Below, piece by piece: positions 45,659 through 53,756 of a DNA stretch of 64,000 bases (its first letter is position 1; every line of letters begins with the position of its first letter). The notes below the pieces were generated by a model that ran no database searches, had not been told where the DNA came from, and saw only the letters and a list, made by a program, of their open reading frames with translations. Source of the DNA: Vibrio neonatus (GTDB lineage Bacteria; Pseudomonadota; Gammaproteobacteria; Enterobacterales; Vibrionaceae); contig NZ_AP024885.1 in the NCBI RefSeq assembly GCF_024346975.1, positions 1 through 64,000 on the forward strand, written 5' to 3'. The position numbers and the translations under genes are program-made.

Positions 45659-46666
45659 ATGACTATTAAAATCGGTATCAACGGCTTTGGCCGCATCGGT
45701 CGTTTGGCTTTAAGAGCTTCATTTGATTGGCCTGAAGTGGAATTTGTACAAATCAATGATGTGGCAGGTGATGCTAAAACATTGGCTCATCTGTTGGAGT
45801 TCGATTCAATTCAAGGACGCTGGCAGCATGAAGTGACCTTAGATGGCACTAATATGCTGATCAATGGTAAAGCAATAAAAACCACTCAAGAGCGCGATAT
45901 CGATGCAGTTGATTGGTCTGGCTGTGATGTGGTTATTGAAGCAACAGGTGTGCACCGTAAGACTCAGTTCTTGAATAAATACCTAGCGCAAGGCGTGAAG
46001 CGAGTCGTGGTTTCTGCACCAGTGAAAGAAGAAGGCATTGCCAATATCGTAGTCGGCGTGAACGACGAAATTTTTGATCCTGCTATTCATAAAATCGTCA
46101 CCGCAGCCTCTTGTACGACTAACTGTATTGCACCGGTAGTGAAAGTGATTCATGAAAAATTAGGTATTGAGCAAGCAGCATTTACCACCATTCATGATCT
46201 GACCAATACTCAAACTATTTTGGATGCACCACACAAAGACTTACGTCGTGCTCGCGCATGTGGCATGAGTTTAATTCCAACGACAACCGGTTCAGCTACG
46301 GCAATCGTTGAGATCTTCCCTGAGCTGAAAGACAAAATTAACGGCCATGCAGTGCGTGTTCCTTTAGCGAACGCTTCTCTTACTGACATCATTTTTGACG
46401 TGAAACGCGACACGACAGCCGAAGAAGTTAACGCTCTACTAAAAGAAGCTTCAGAAAATGAACTGAAAGGCATTTTAGGCTTTGAAGATCGCCCATTAGT
46501 GTCGATTGATTACAAAGGTGATCAACGCTCAACCATCGTTGATGGGCTATCTACCATGGTAGTGGGTACTCGCATGCTGAAGATTTACGCATGGTATGAC
46601 AACGAAATGGGTTATGCGACACGTACCGCAGAGCTTGTACGTACTGTTGGTTTGGCTGACAAATAA
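45659..46666 (+). CDS. ArsJ-associated glyceraldehyde-3-phosphate dehydrogenase
   Basis: A 335-residue GAPDH. The NAD-binding start is [18 protein letters not shown], the catalytic cysteine is C152 in [11 protein letters not shown], and the C-terminal half carries [15 protein letters not shown]. In arsJ operons this second GAPDH uses arsenate in place of phosphate and yields 1-arseno-3-phosphoglycerate, which ArsJ exports. Its place, 48 bp after arsR and in the same operon as arsJ, supports that role rather than glycolysis. The DNA is otherwise similar in style to the core genes. Confidence 0.92.
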   Translation: MTIKIGINGFGRIGRLALRASFDWPEVEFVQINDVAGDAKTLAHLLEFDSIQGRWQHEVTLDGTNMLINGKAIKTTQERDIDAVDWSGCDVVIEATGVHRKTQFLNKYLAQGVKRVVVSAPVKEEGIANIVVGVNDEIFDPAIHKIVTAASCTTNCIAPVVKVIHEKLGIEQAAFTTIHDLTNTQTILDAPHKDLRRARACGMSLIPTTTGSATAIVEIFPELKDKINGHAVRVPLANASLTDIIFDVKRDTTAEEVNALLKEASENELKGILGFEDRPLVSIDYKGDQRSTIVDGLSTMVVGTRMLKIYAWYDNEMGYATRTAELVRTVGLADK

Positions 46667-46722
46667 ATTAATTAAATTCACGAGCATACCTCAGTGTGCT
46701 CTTGTATTGAGGAATAGATAAA

Positions 46723-47220
46723 ATGACACATCCTACTTGGGAATTGCTAATCGATAATGGCGCAGCGCTGGTATTAACTCCGTGTCCGGGGACGAAAGAG
46801 CTGGGTTTAGATGAATCTCTTGCGCAACTTAAAGAGCAAGGTGTAGAAGCTATTGTTACGGCAATTAATGTTGAAGAGATGACTCACAAAAACGTCCTTG
46901 AGCTAGGTGAAAAAACCAAAGCACTAGGCTTAAAATGGTTCCATCTTCCAATTGAAGATGATTGTGCGCCTGATCATGAGTTTGCTGAGCAGTGGGTGAG
47001 TGTAAGCCCTGAGCTGCACCAGATTGTGAATAATGGTGGCAAAATCGCGATGCACTGCATGGGTGGCTCGGGTCGTACTGGCCTATTAGCGGCGAATCTT
47101 CTGTTAGAGTTGGGTTGGTCATTGCCTAAAGTTATTACTGAAGTAAAAACTCTTCGCCCAGGCGCATTTAGCAAGCCAATTCAGGTTAACTACGCTGAAG
47201 CTCTAGCACAAACTCATTAA
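46723..47220 (+). CDS. Dual-specificity-like protein phosphatase in the ars operon
   Basis: A 165-residue protein of the cysteine phosphatase superfamily, nearest in motif layout to the CDKN3/dual-specificity group. The P-loop is HCMGGSGRTGLLAANLLLEL with H111, nucleophile C112 and R118 (C-X5-R). Acidic residues in PIEDDCAPDHEF (about 77-88) may supply the general acid. The gene lies between gapdh and arsJ, where such phosphatases recur, yet no role in arsenate resistance is established. It might act on a phosphorylated or arsenylated intermediate, or have an arsenate-reductase-like chemistry. That is inference. Confidence 0.82.
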   Translation: MTHPTWELLIDNGAALVLTPCPGTKELGLDESLAQLKEQGVEAIVTAINVEEMTHKNVLELGEKTKALGLKWFHLPIEDDCAPDHEFAEQWVSVSPELHQIVNNGGKIAMHCMGGSGRTGLLAANLLLELGWSLPKVITEVKTLRPGAFSKPIQVNYAEALAQTH

Positions 47221-47302
47221 TTTCCTCCCTATAAATCGTATCTGTGTGCCTTGCTGAAAAAGGCACACTTTTTTATTAAAAAGATTCGTTGAGACAACTC
47301 CT

Positions 47303-48526
47303 ATGTTATCGACTTTAGATAAAAGTGTTCGCCAATACATGTTGGTGACGTTCAATTATTGGAACTTCACTCTGACGGATGGCGCCTTACGCATGCTGGT
47401 GGTGCTGTATTTTTACGACTTGGGATACAGCAGTTTAGCCATTGCTTCTCTGTTTTTATTTTACGAGTTCTTTGGTGTGGTAACGAACCTTGTGGGAGGT
47501 TGGCTAGGTGCAAGGCTTGGTTTAAACCGAACCATGAATGTAGGCTTAGCGATACAAATATTCTCATTAGTCATGTTGGCTGTCCCGCAAGCATGGCTCA
47601 CCATACCTTGGGTGATGGCGGCGCAAGCTCTATCTGGAATTGCTAAAGACTTAAATAAAATGAGCGCCAAAAGCGCCATCAAAACTCTTGTGCCAGATGA
47701 AAAGCAAGGGGCTTTATATAAGTGGGTCGCTATCTTAACGGGCTCAAAAAATGCGTTAAAAGGTGCGGGTTTCTTCTTAGGTGGCGTTTTATTGTCGGTA
47801 CTCGGTTTCAAAGGAGCGGTATTGGCAATGGCAATGGTGCTGTTCTTTGTTTTGATCGGCAGCTTAGTTTGGCTAGAGAGTGACATGGGCAAGGCGAAAA
47901 GTAAGCCTAAATTTAAGCACTTATTCTCTAAATCAGAAAGCATTAATGTATTGTCTGCCGCGCGTTTATTCTTGTTTGGTGCACGTGACGTATGGTTTGT
48001 TGTGGCTCTGCCTATTTATCTAGGTAGTGTGTTTGGCTGGAACCACTCTATGGTTGGCGGTTTTCTTGCATTGTGGGTTATTGCGTACGGCTTTGTGCAA
48101 GGTATTGCTCCAAGAATTACCGGAAAAATGCAGGGCAGAGTCCCTGATGGTAAAGCCGCTTTGCTGTGGGCTGTGTTGCTGTCAGTAGTGACAGGTGCTA
48201 TTGCGTATGGAATACAAATTGGTTGGCAACCTCAGTTCGTTATTGTGGTTGGATTGCTGATTTTTGGCGCAATCTTTGCGGTAAATTCGTCATTGCACTC
48301 TTACCTTATTGTCAGCTATGCCAAAGGTGATGGCGTATCTATGGATGTTGGTTTTTATTACATGGCGAATGCTATGGGACGTCTTATCGGTACGGTGCTG
48401 TCGGGCTGGGTCTTCCAGATAGCAGGTCTGTCAGCCTGTCTTTGGGTATCATTTGCATTTCTTGTGTTGGCTAGTTTGATCTCAATAAAGCTACCTAGGC
48501 ATACAACACAAGTGTCTCCTGTTTAA
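47303..48526 (+). CDS. arsJ: Organoarsenical exporter ArsJ (MFS)
   Basis: ArsJ is a major facilitator protein that exports 1-arseno-3-phosphoglycerate, the unstable product made by the adjacent GAPDH. Outside the cell it decays to arsenate, giving net resistance. The 407 residues contain about 12 membrane helices and the ArsJ opening RQYMLVTFNYWNFTLTDGAL with RMLVVLYFYDLGYSS. The loop ALSGIAKDLNKMSAKSAIK (about 109-127) is also typical. It closes the operon, 82 bp after the phosphatase gene. Confidence 0.92.
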   Translation: MLSTLDKSVRQYMLVTFNYWNFTLTDGALRMLVVLYFYDLGYSSLAIASLFLFYEFFGVVTNLVGGWLGARLGLNRTMNVGLAIQIFSLVMLAVPQAWLTIPWVMAAQALSGIAKDLNKMSAKSAIKTLVPDEKQGALYKWVAILTGSKNALKGAGFFLGGVLLSVLGFKGAVLAMAMVLFFVLIGSLVWLESDMGKAKSKPKFKHLFSKSESINVLSAARLFLFGARDVWFVVALPIYLGSVFGWNHSMVGGFLALWVIAYGFVQGIAPRITGKMQGRVPDGKAALLWAVLLSVVTGAIAYGIQIGWQPQFVIVVGLLIFGAIFAVNSSLHSYLIVSYAKGDGVSMDVGFYYMANAMGRLIGTVLSGWVFQIAGLSACLWVSFAFLVLASLISIKLPRHTTQVSPV

Positions 48527-48626
48527 CGATAAAGTAGTGAGAAACAGCCTGTTTAAGTGAGTGGGTTTTACATGCTGTCCTTAGCTATATAATTGTTATA
48601 ACTGCAAATTTTTAGAAAAAACAAAC

Positions 48627-48664
48627 AAAAAAGCTGATTAAGGTATCCTTGATCAGCTTTTTTA
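48627..48664. terminator. Bidirectional-looking terminator after arsJ
   Basis: AAAAAAGCTGATTAAGG and CCTTGATCAGCTTTTTT pair almost perfectly around TATC. The T run on the plus strand is clear and the A run gives the same on the minus strand. Confidence 0.88.
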
Positions 48665-48704
48665 TTGTTATGATACTGGTCGCACAATAAAAGGAAGTGT
48701 AGTA

Positions 48705-49718
48705 ATGAGACAAAGGGTTTTGTTTTTTGATCTTGCCAGGTGTGTTGCTGCCATTGCTGTTATCGCAATTCATGTTTTGGCCCCTTACCGTTATCAATTT
48801 GGTGTCATTCCATTTGATGAATGGTTTACCGCAATTAGCATTAACAGCGTGAGTCGTTGGGCGGTGCCTGTATTTATTCTTATTTCAGGTGCGTTAATGC
48901 TTAGTGATAGGCGGCCTTTTGAGTTTAAGTATTACGTTAAACGTCGCCTTGGAAAGGTACTAGTTCCTTTTATTGTTTGGTCAATTTTCTATGCGTATTT
49001 ATCGGGTTGGAGCAGTTATGGCTTTGATGCGACGAACGCCAAAGACACTTTGATTGAAGGGTTAGATCATGCCACTTACTACCATCTAGGTTTCTTCTAT
49101 TACTTCATTCCGCTGTATTTCATTATCCCGTTCATGCAGATATTTGTACGTCGCTATGATGATCAAGCATTGTATGCGCTCACGGCGTTGTGGCTTATTA
49201 CCAGCACCCTATTCTTACTACGCATTGATGGTTTGTGGAGCAATCAAATATGGCTTTACTCAGGTTTGTTGCCCCTTGGCTATATCCTGTATCAAAAAGT
49301 GCCATTGACTAAACCTGTGGTGAGCTTTTTTGTATTGATTGGGGTCGCCTCTTTTGCCATTACCATTTACCAAGTGGTGTCACTGAGTTTAGAAGCAAAT
49401 GAATACACTTATGGACGTTGGTTGTCGTATAAGACATTAAATACAGTATGTGCTGCTAGCATGATCTTTATGTTGTGTCGTTATTATGGTGAAGGATTAT
49501 CAGCGAAAGCCAACAAGGTTGTTGGTTTTATTAGCACACACAGCCTTGGGATTTATATCCTACACCCTATTTTCTTGTGGCCGATGAAAGAGTTAGGTTG
49601 GGGACAAGGGCATCCAGCTTGGACTATTCCTTTGTGGATTATCATCAGTGGCGGTGGTGCATTACTGCTGAGCTGGTTGGTTTCTCGTTCTAGAAAAACC
49701 GCGTGGTTACTGCCGTAA
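48705..49718 (+). CDS. Acyltransferase 3 family membrane protein (WecH/OatA-like)
   Basis: A 337-residue integral membrane O-acyltransferase. The opening RVLFFDLARCVAAIAVIAIH, with the histidine at about 23 in the first helix, is typical of the acyltransferase-3 family, as are the SVSRWAVPVFILISGALML segment and about ten membrane helices. Members acetylate surface polysaccharides; WecH of E. coli acts on enterobacterial common antigen. The substrate here is unknown, and no glycan gene cluster is adjacent. Flanked by terminators on both sides, it is a single-gene unit. Confidence 0.85.
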   Translation: MRQRVLFFDLARCVAAIAVIAIHVLAPYRYQFGVIPFDEWFTAISINSVSRWAVPVFILISGALMLSDRRPFEFKYYVKRRLGKVLVPFIVWSIFYAYLSGWSSYGFDATNAKDTLIEGLDHATYYHLGFFYYFIPLYFIIPFMQIFVRRYDDQALYALTALWLITSTLFLLRIDGLWSNQIWLYSGLLPLGYILYQKVPLTKPVVSFFVLIGVASFAITIYQVVSLSLEANEYTYGRWLSYKTLNTVCAASMIFMLCRYYGEGLSAKANKVVGFISTHSLGIYILHPIFLWPMKELGWGQGHPAWTIPLWIIISGGGALLLSWLVSRSRKTAWLLP

Positions 49719-49764
49719 TACCTAGGACGGAAATAAGCGTACGCTAGAAATAACAGGAATATAG

Positions 49765-49807
49765 AAATAAGAGCGGTCTCAATGATAGAGGCACGCTCTT
49801 ATTTTTT
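49765..49807. terminator. Terminator between the convergent acyltransferase and DUF2500 genes
   Basis: AAATAAGAGCG and CGCTCTTATTT pair around an 18-base loop and are followed by T residues. It abuts the stop of the DUF2500 gene on the minus strand, so it probably serves both genes. Confidence 0.75.
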
Positions 49808-50132
49808 ATCTCTTTAAGGCAAAATGCATAAACTTATCACCTTGATAGGTCAACTCACCTTGAGTGCCCGGTGATAAAGCGTGGTAGTAATGAACGCCGA
49901 CTTTAAATTCCCGCTTTGGTCCAAAACGCCCTTTTTGTACGTAAATCCAGTACTCTTGTTCTTCTCCAGGCTGTGCATCAGGTATATCGATGGCTTGTTT
50001 ATCGATAACGGTCACGCTCGCTTTCTGCTCTGGTGCGTCAACGCCATGCACGTGTTTACTATAAATGTATTTGAATGCGAAGGCTGCTGTAACAACAAGA
50101 ATCGCGACCAAAACAAATAGAGATATCGGCAT
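49806..50132 (-). CDS. DUF2500-family membrane protein
   Basis: A 108-residue protein with an N-terminal membrane anchor (about 3-23, SLFVLVAILVVTAAFAFKYI) and a beta-rich domain. VTVIDKQ, WIYVQKG-FGPKREFKV and GTQGELTYQGDKFMHF correspond to the DUF2500 pattern, which ends with a GTLTFQGTRFLGF-type strand. The function is unknown. It is a single gene convergent with the acyltransferase gene. Confidence 0.8.
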   Translation of the reverse strand: MPISLFVLVAILVVTAAFAFKYIYSKHVHGVDAPEQKASVTVIDKQAIDIPDAQPGEEQEYWIYVQKGRFGPKREFKVGVHYYHALSPGTQGELTYQGDKFMHFALKR

Positions 50133-50402
50133 ATATGTCTCCTTGTTATCTATTGCTATAGAATTTTTAGCTATAGAGTGTAGCTTGCCCTTTTTCGGCG
50201 ATAGAACTATTTACGAAATAGCGTGATCTGAACGTGAAGTTGCAATGAAAAATGGTGATTAGCTCACAAAGTGAGTTGAACCACAGTTGTAACTAAAGGT
50301 CTTATTTTGTGAGGTGAGAGTAATGAGATTATTGCTAAGCTTGATTTAGGTTCAATAATCAACGCTCTTGCTCGATTTTACTGACAGAATAGTAAAAGAT
50401 AA
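50133..50402. other. Intergenic stretch upstream of the MITE
   Basis: It holds the presumed promoter region of the DUF2500 gene, including a repeated GCTATAGA near 50156-50178. No gene was seen. The MITE-like element begins at 50403. Confidence 0.4.
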
Positions 50403-50562
50403 TACCAATCACACTAAGTAAGTGATCAGAGCTAGCGCAGGAAAAATGTTCGAGAACAAGGCAGAATTTTTTGATAAGTAGTTATTCTACAATCAAAAAT
50501 TCGAATGCCGTTATCGAGTATTTTAACAAGCTAGAATGATCAGTTATTTAGTACGATTGGTA
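50403..50562. mobile_element. 160-bp MITE-like element with TA ends
   Basis: The element begins TACCAATCACACTAAGTAAG and ends with the inverse of TACCAATCGTACTAAATAAC. The two 26-bp terminal repeats agree at 22 positions. The ends carry TA, as for IS630/Tc1-type insertions, and no coding capacity is present. It is short, AT-rich and self-complementary overall. Its outer bases TACCAAT match the ends of the IS630-type elements at 27518 and 58327, so a related transposase could mobilise it. The right end supplies an extended -10 promoter motif (see findings). Confidence 0.8.
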
Positions 50563-50627
50563 TAATACACAAGAAGAACCATTTGATGGGATCTTTACAG
50601 GAATGGACTTTTTGCGGAGGTAAGGAT

Positions 50628-50993
50628 ATGTCCGATATTGATCAAGTTGTAACGCGAACAAGGCGTTTAGAGGGCATATTGCGTACTCGTTTTCGCGCTC
50701 GTGGTCGTGGGTTGCATCAGTTGATTTCAGATAGTGAAGAACGGTTACCTCGTGAAATTATTGGCAAGCTGCGTTATATCGCGACCATTCGTAATAAAAT
50801 CGTGCATGAAGAGGGCTTTAAGCTCGATGATAAAAAGCAATTTGTACAAGCATGCAATGTGTGTGAAAAAGAGTTAACCCCTCGCAGTGGACGCTTCATT
50901 TGGGGCTTTGCTGTTGCGCTGGTGATTTTATTAACTGCTGCTGCTGGTCTTTTTTACTATGTAAATTGGGCTGAGTTTAGTGTGCATTTTTAA
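50628..50993 (+). CDS. Small protein with HEPN-like motif and C-terminal membrane anchor
   Basis: The start is placed at the ATG 50628 because GGAGGTAAGG lies just before it; the frame is open from 50583. The 121 residues are helical and basic at the front. They contain RNKIVH (R55-N56-H60) in a segment KLRYIATIRNKIVHEEGF, which resembles the R-N-x3-H motif of HEPN domains and the DUF4145 group. A single membrane helix (about 92-112) follows. No function is established. HEPN motifs occur both in ribonucleases and in inactive structural domains, so RNase activity is only a possibility. Confidence 0.7.
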   Translation: MSDIDQVVTRTRRLEGILRTRFRARGRGLHQLISDSEERLPREIIGKLRYIATIRNKIVHEEGFKLDDKKQFVQACNVCEKELTPRSGRFIWGFAVALVILLTAAAGLFYYVNWAEFSVHF

Positions 50994-51078
50994 ATGCTCA
51001 GATTGCATTTGATTTATGACATAGCCTTTATGCAAAAGCACTGTTAGAGTGCTGAGGTTCAAAATTTAGGAGTCTTTC

Positions 51079-51312
51079 ATGTCGGTACATGCACACAAAA
51101 TATTAAACCAACTTCGCCAGCAACCAATGTCAAAAGCAGAATTGAAGGACTGGGTTACTGCCGAGTTTGGTGAAAACGCTCAATTCAGAACTTGTAGCCA
51201 AGAAGGTTTCGACTTTGAATCTATTTTGGAATTTTTCCAATTAAGAGAAAAAGTAATATTTGCTAACGATAAATTTAGTATTAACGAGCCAAATGTTTGC
51301 TCTCACCACTAA
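51079..51312 (+). CDS. YecH-family probable metal-binding protein
   Basis: A 77-residue protein resembling E. coli YecH. HAHKILNQL at the start, the conserved FGENAQFRTCSQEGFDFESILEFF core (about 29-52) and the C-terminal CSHH are shared; the cysteines and histidines suggest metal binding. The function is unknown. GGAG lies 8 bp before the ATG. A terminator follows at 51338. Confidence 0.85.
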   Translation: MSVHAHKILNQLRQQPMSKAELKDWVTAEFGENAQFRTCSQEGFDFESILEFFQLREKVIFANDKFSINEPNVCSHH

Positions 51313-51337
51313 ATTGCCATCTTTTTTGATGCATTGT

Positions 51338-51366
51338 AAGGCTCCTTTTTAAGGAGCCTTTTTTAT
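51338..51366 (+). terminator. Terminator after the yecH-like gene
   Basis: AAGGCTCCTT-TTT-AAGGAGCCTT is a perfect hairpin followed by a T run. Confidence 0.9.
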
Positions 51367-51907
51367 TTACAATTATGTATCATTTTTACTATTTTTGAAC
51401 TGTGAAAAATATCGTCGATATGCATATTGTTGGTGTTTAATCTTGTTTTATGTGTGATCTGCATGGTGTTGTGAGTGGTTTTTAAGCGGCTTTTTGGATG
51501 TTTTTGCTGTTGAGGGTTCTGGCGTTTTTGAGCATAAAAATTCGCTGTTAGATTTCGTATCTTGTTCTTTTAATTAGTCTTTTATAAGTAACCCTAGTGA
51601 TTTACTAGGTTTGCGCCTTTCTCTTTTTTGGTGTTCATTCAGTTCTTTGACTTTTTATTCATGCTATCAATATTTGTATGCACTGATATGTCTTTTATTT
51701 AGGGATAAAGCCAACTTTTATCCTTTAAATGTTGCTTTTCTGTGTCTTTTTTGCCAAATTGTGCGTCGAACACAATATTTATCATTGTATTCTGAACGAA
51801 GACGCCACTGAAAAGGTGCCGATCGAATATCAAATCGATCACGTTCATTTCGAATGGATTCAATTTGCAGACAAGGCAGAAAACTGTCCAGCAGTAGAGG
51901 TCTGGTA
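51367..51907 (+). other. Long AT-rich leader before the ABC operon
   Basis: About 540 bp without a convincing gene. The short frames seen here lack ribosome sites and resemble no family. The stretch is T-rich and should hold the promoter of the ABC importer operon. TGAAAAGGTGCCGATCG-like sequence near 51808-51850 gives modest dyad symmetry. No riboswitch class was recognised. Confidence 0.4.
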
Positions 51908-53635
51908 ATGTCATTATTAGAAGTAAAAAATCTTCGCATTGAGTACCCGTCAAGGCACGGTGTTCACGCAGCAGTCAAATCACTTTCTTTCAATATAGAG
52001 CGTGGCGAAATCGTCGGCGTAGTGGGTGAATCGGGAGCAGGTAAGTCCACTGTGGGTAACGGTGTGATTGATCTATTGAGCCCTCCTGGTGTTATCGCTA
52101 ATGGTGAAGTCTTTTTAGATGGAGAGAAAATATCGGGTTTATCTCCTGAGCAAATGCGCAAAGTGCGCGGCTCAAAAATAGGATTTATCTTTCAAGATCC
52201 TATGACATCTCTCAACCCTTTGTTTACCGTAGAACAGCAACTTAAAGAAACCATTCATGCCAATATGAAGGTGTCGGATGAAGAGGCGTATAAGCGCTCT
52301 TTAGAGTTGATGAACAAGGTGGGTATCCCACAACCAGAAAACCGCTTAAAACAATATCCTCACCAATTCTCTGGTGGTATGCGTCAGCGTGTCGTGATTG
52401 CAATTGCTTTGGCTGGTGAACCAGACCTGATTATTGCGGATGAACCGACCACGGCTTTGGATGTATCCATTCAAGACCAAATTTTAACCCTGATACGTGA
52501 TTTATGTATTCAGCAAAACGTGGGTTGTATGTTGGTGACTCACGATATGGGAGTGGTATCGAACGTCACTGACCGTGTGGCGGTGATGTACCGAGGTGAT
52601 TTGGTCGAATTTGGGCCAACAAGTAAAGTTTTAGGTAACCCTGATCATCCCTATACGCGAAGCTTAATTTCAGCGGTTCCACGCTCAGATATTAAATTAG
52701 AGCGCTTTCCACTAGTGAGCTATATCGAAGAAGCGGCAGAGCATCAGCCATTGGATGTAAAAAATCACTGGTTAGGTCAAAGCCAAGATCAGCGAGACTA
52801 CACAGGACCGTTACTGAATGTAGAAAACGTTGACCTTCGCTTTATCACCAAAGATTCGCTATTTGAAAGTCGCAGAGAGTACGTACAAGCATCTAACAAT
52901 GTCAGCTTTGAAGTATTTGAAGGTGAGACTTTTGGATTGGTGGGGGAATCGGGTTCAGGTAAATCCACCATTGCACGTGTGATCGCGGGTTTATATGCCC
53001 CAGATGCGGGTAAAGTGACCTTTGAAGGTATTGATTTAACCGGTTTGAAGAGTGAAAAAGAACGCCGCCCAATGCGTCGTCAAATGCAGATGGTGTTCCA
53101 AAACCCTTATACCTCGATGAACCCTCGTATGAAAATTTTCGACATCATCGCCGAACCTATCCGCTTCCATAAATTAACCGCTAATGAGACTGAAACCCGT
53201 CAGATCGTCAACGATCTACTTGATCATGTAGGTTTAGGGCGTATGGCTGCCGTTAAGTATCCGCATGAGTTCTCTGGTGGTCAGCGTCAGCGTATTTCTA
53301 TCGCCCGAGCTTTAGCGACACGTCCACGTCTCTTGATTTGTGATGAGCCAACCTCGGCATTAGATGTTTCAGTTCAGGCGCAAATCTTGAACCTGCTAAA
53401 AGACCTACAGGATGAGTTGAATCTAACCATGCTGTTTATCAGCCATGATTTACCGGTGATTCGCCAAATGTGCGATCGCATCGGGGTCATGCAAAGAGGT
53501 GAGTTACTGGAAGTTGCACCGACAGAGCAACTGTTTAAGTCGCCACAGCATGAATATAGCCAACACCTAATTTCGTTAATGCCTGAGTTTAAAGGGATGC
53601 GCGAAGATAACAGTGCAACAACAGAATTAGCTTAA
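51908..53635 (+). CDS. ABC importer ATPase with two fused nucleotide-binding domains (peptide type)
   Basis: A 575-residue ATPase made of two tandem NBDs of the DppD and DppF type, as in GsiA/YejF. NBD1 has Walker A GESGAGKS (40-47) and signature FSGGMRQRV (about 156). NBD2 has Walker A GESGSGKS (346-353) and signature FSGGQRQRI (about 456). Each is followed by the oligopeptide-transporter C-terminal segment (HPYTRSLISAVP and HEYSQHLISLMP). The start is ATG 51908 with AGAGG upstream; 18 codons of open frame before it are ignored. It powers the two permeases encoded downstream. Confidence 0.93.
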   Translation: MSLLEVKNLRIEYPSRHGVHAAVKSLSFNIERGEIVGVVGESGAGKSTVGNGVIDLLSPPGVIANGEVFLDGEKISGLSPEQMRKVRGSKIGFIFQDPMTSLNPLFTVEQQLKETIHANMKVSDEEAYKRSLELMNKVGIPQPENRLKQYPHQFSGGMRQRVVIAIALAGEPDLIIADEPTTALDVSIQDQILTLIRDLCIQQNVGCMLVTHDMGVVSNVTDRVAVMYRGDLVEFGPTSKVLGNPDHPYTRSLISAVPRSDIKLERFPLVSYIEEAAEHQPLDVKNHWLGQSQDQRDYTGPLLNVENVDLRFITKDSLFESRREYVQASNNVSFEVFEGETFGLVGESGSGKSTIARVIAGLYAPDAGKVTFEGIDLTGLKSEKERRPMRRQMQMVFQNPYTSMNPRMKIFDIIAEPIRFHKLTANETETRQIVNDLLDHVGLGRMAAVKYPHEFSGGQRQRISIARALATRPRLLICDEPTSALDVSVQAQILNLLKDLQDELNLTMLFISHDLPVIRQMCDRIGVMQRGELLEVAPTEQLFKSPQHEYSQHLISLMPEFKGMREDNSATTELA

Positions 53636-53756
53636 AAATTCTGCATAAAAAACGTTCTAATTAATAAGCTCACTGAGCAAAACACAAGCAACAATAAGCA
53701 AACACAACATATAGCAAACATAACAGGGATTCCATCCCGCATGAAGGAGATATGCA

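Noticed and set aside
48612..48797. 61-codon minus-strand frame at the arsJ terminator
   Set aside because: It overlaps the terminator and the start of the acyltransferase gene on the other strand.
51611..51811. 66-codon frame in the leader of the ABC operon
   Set aside because: It has no good ribosome site, unusual composition and no family resemblance; treated as non-coding.
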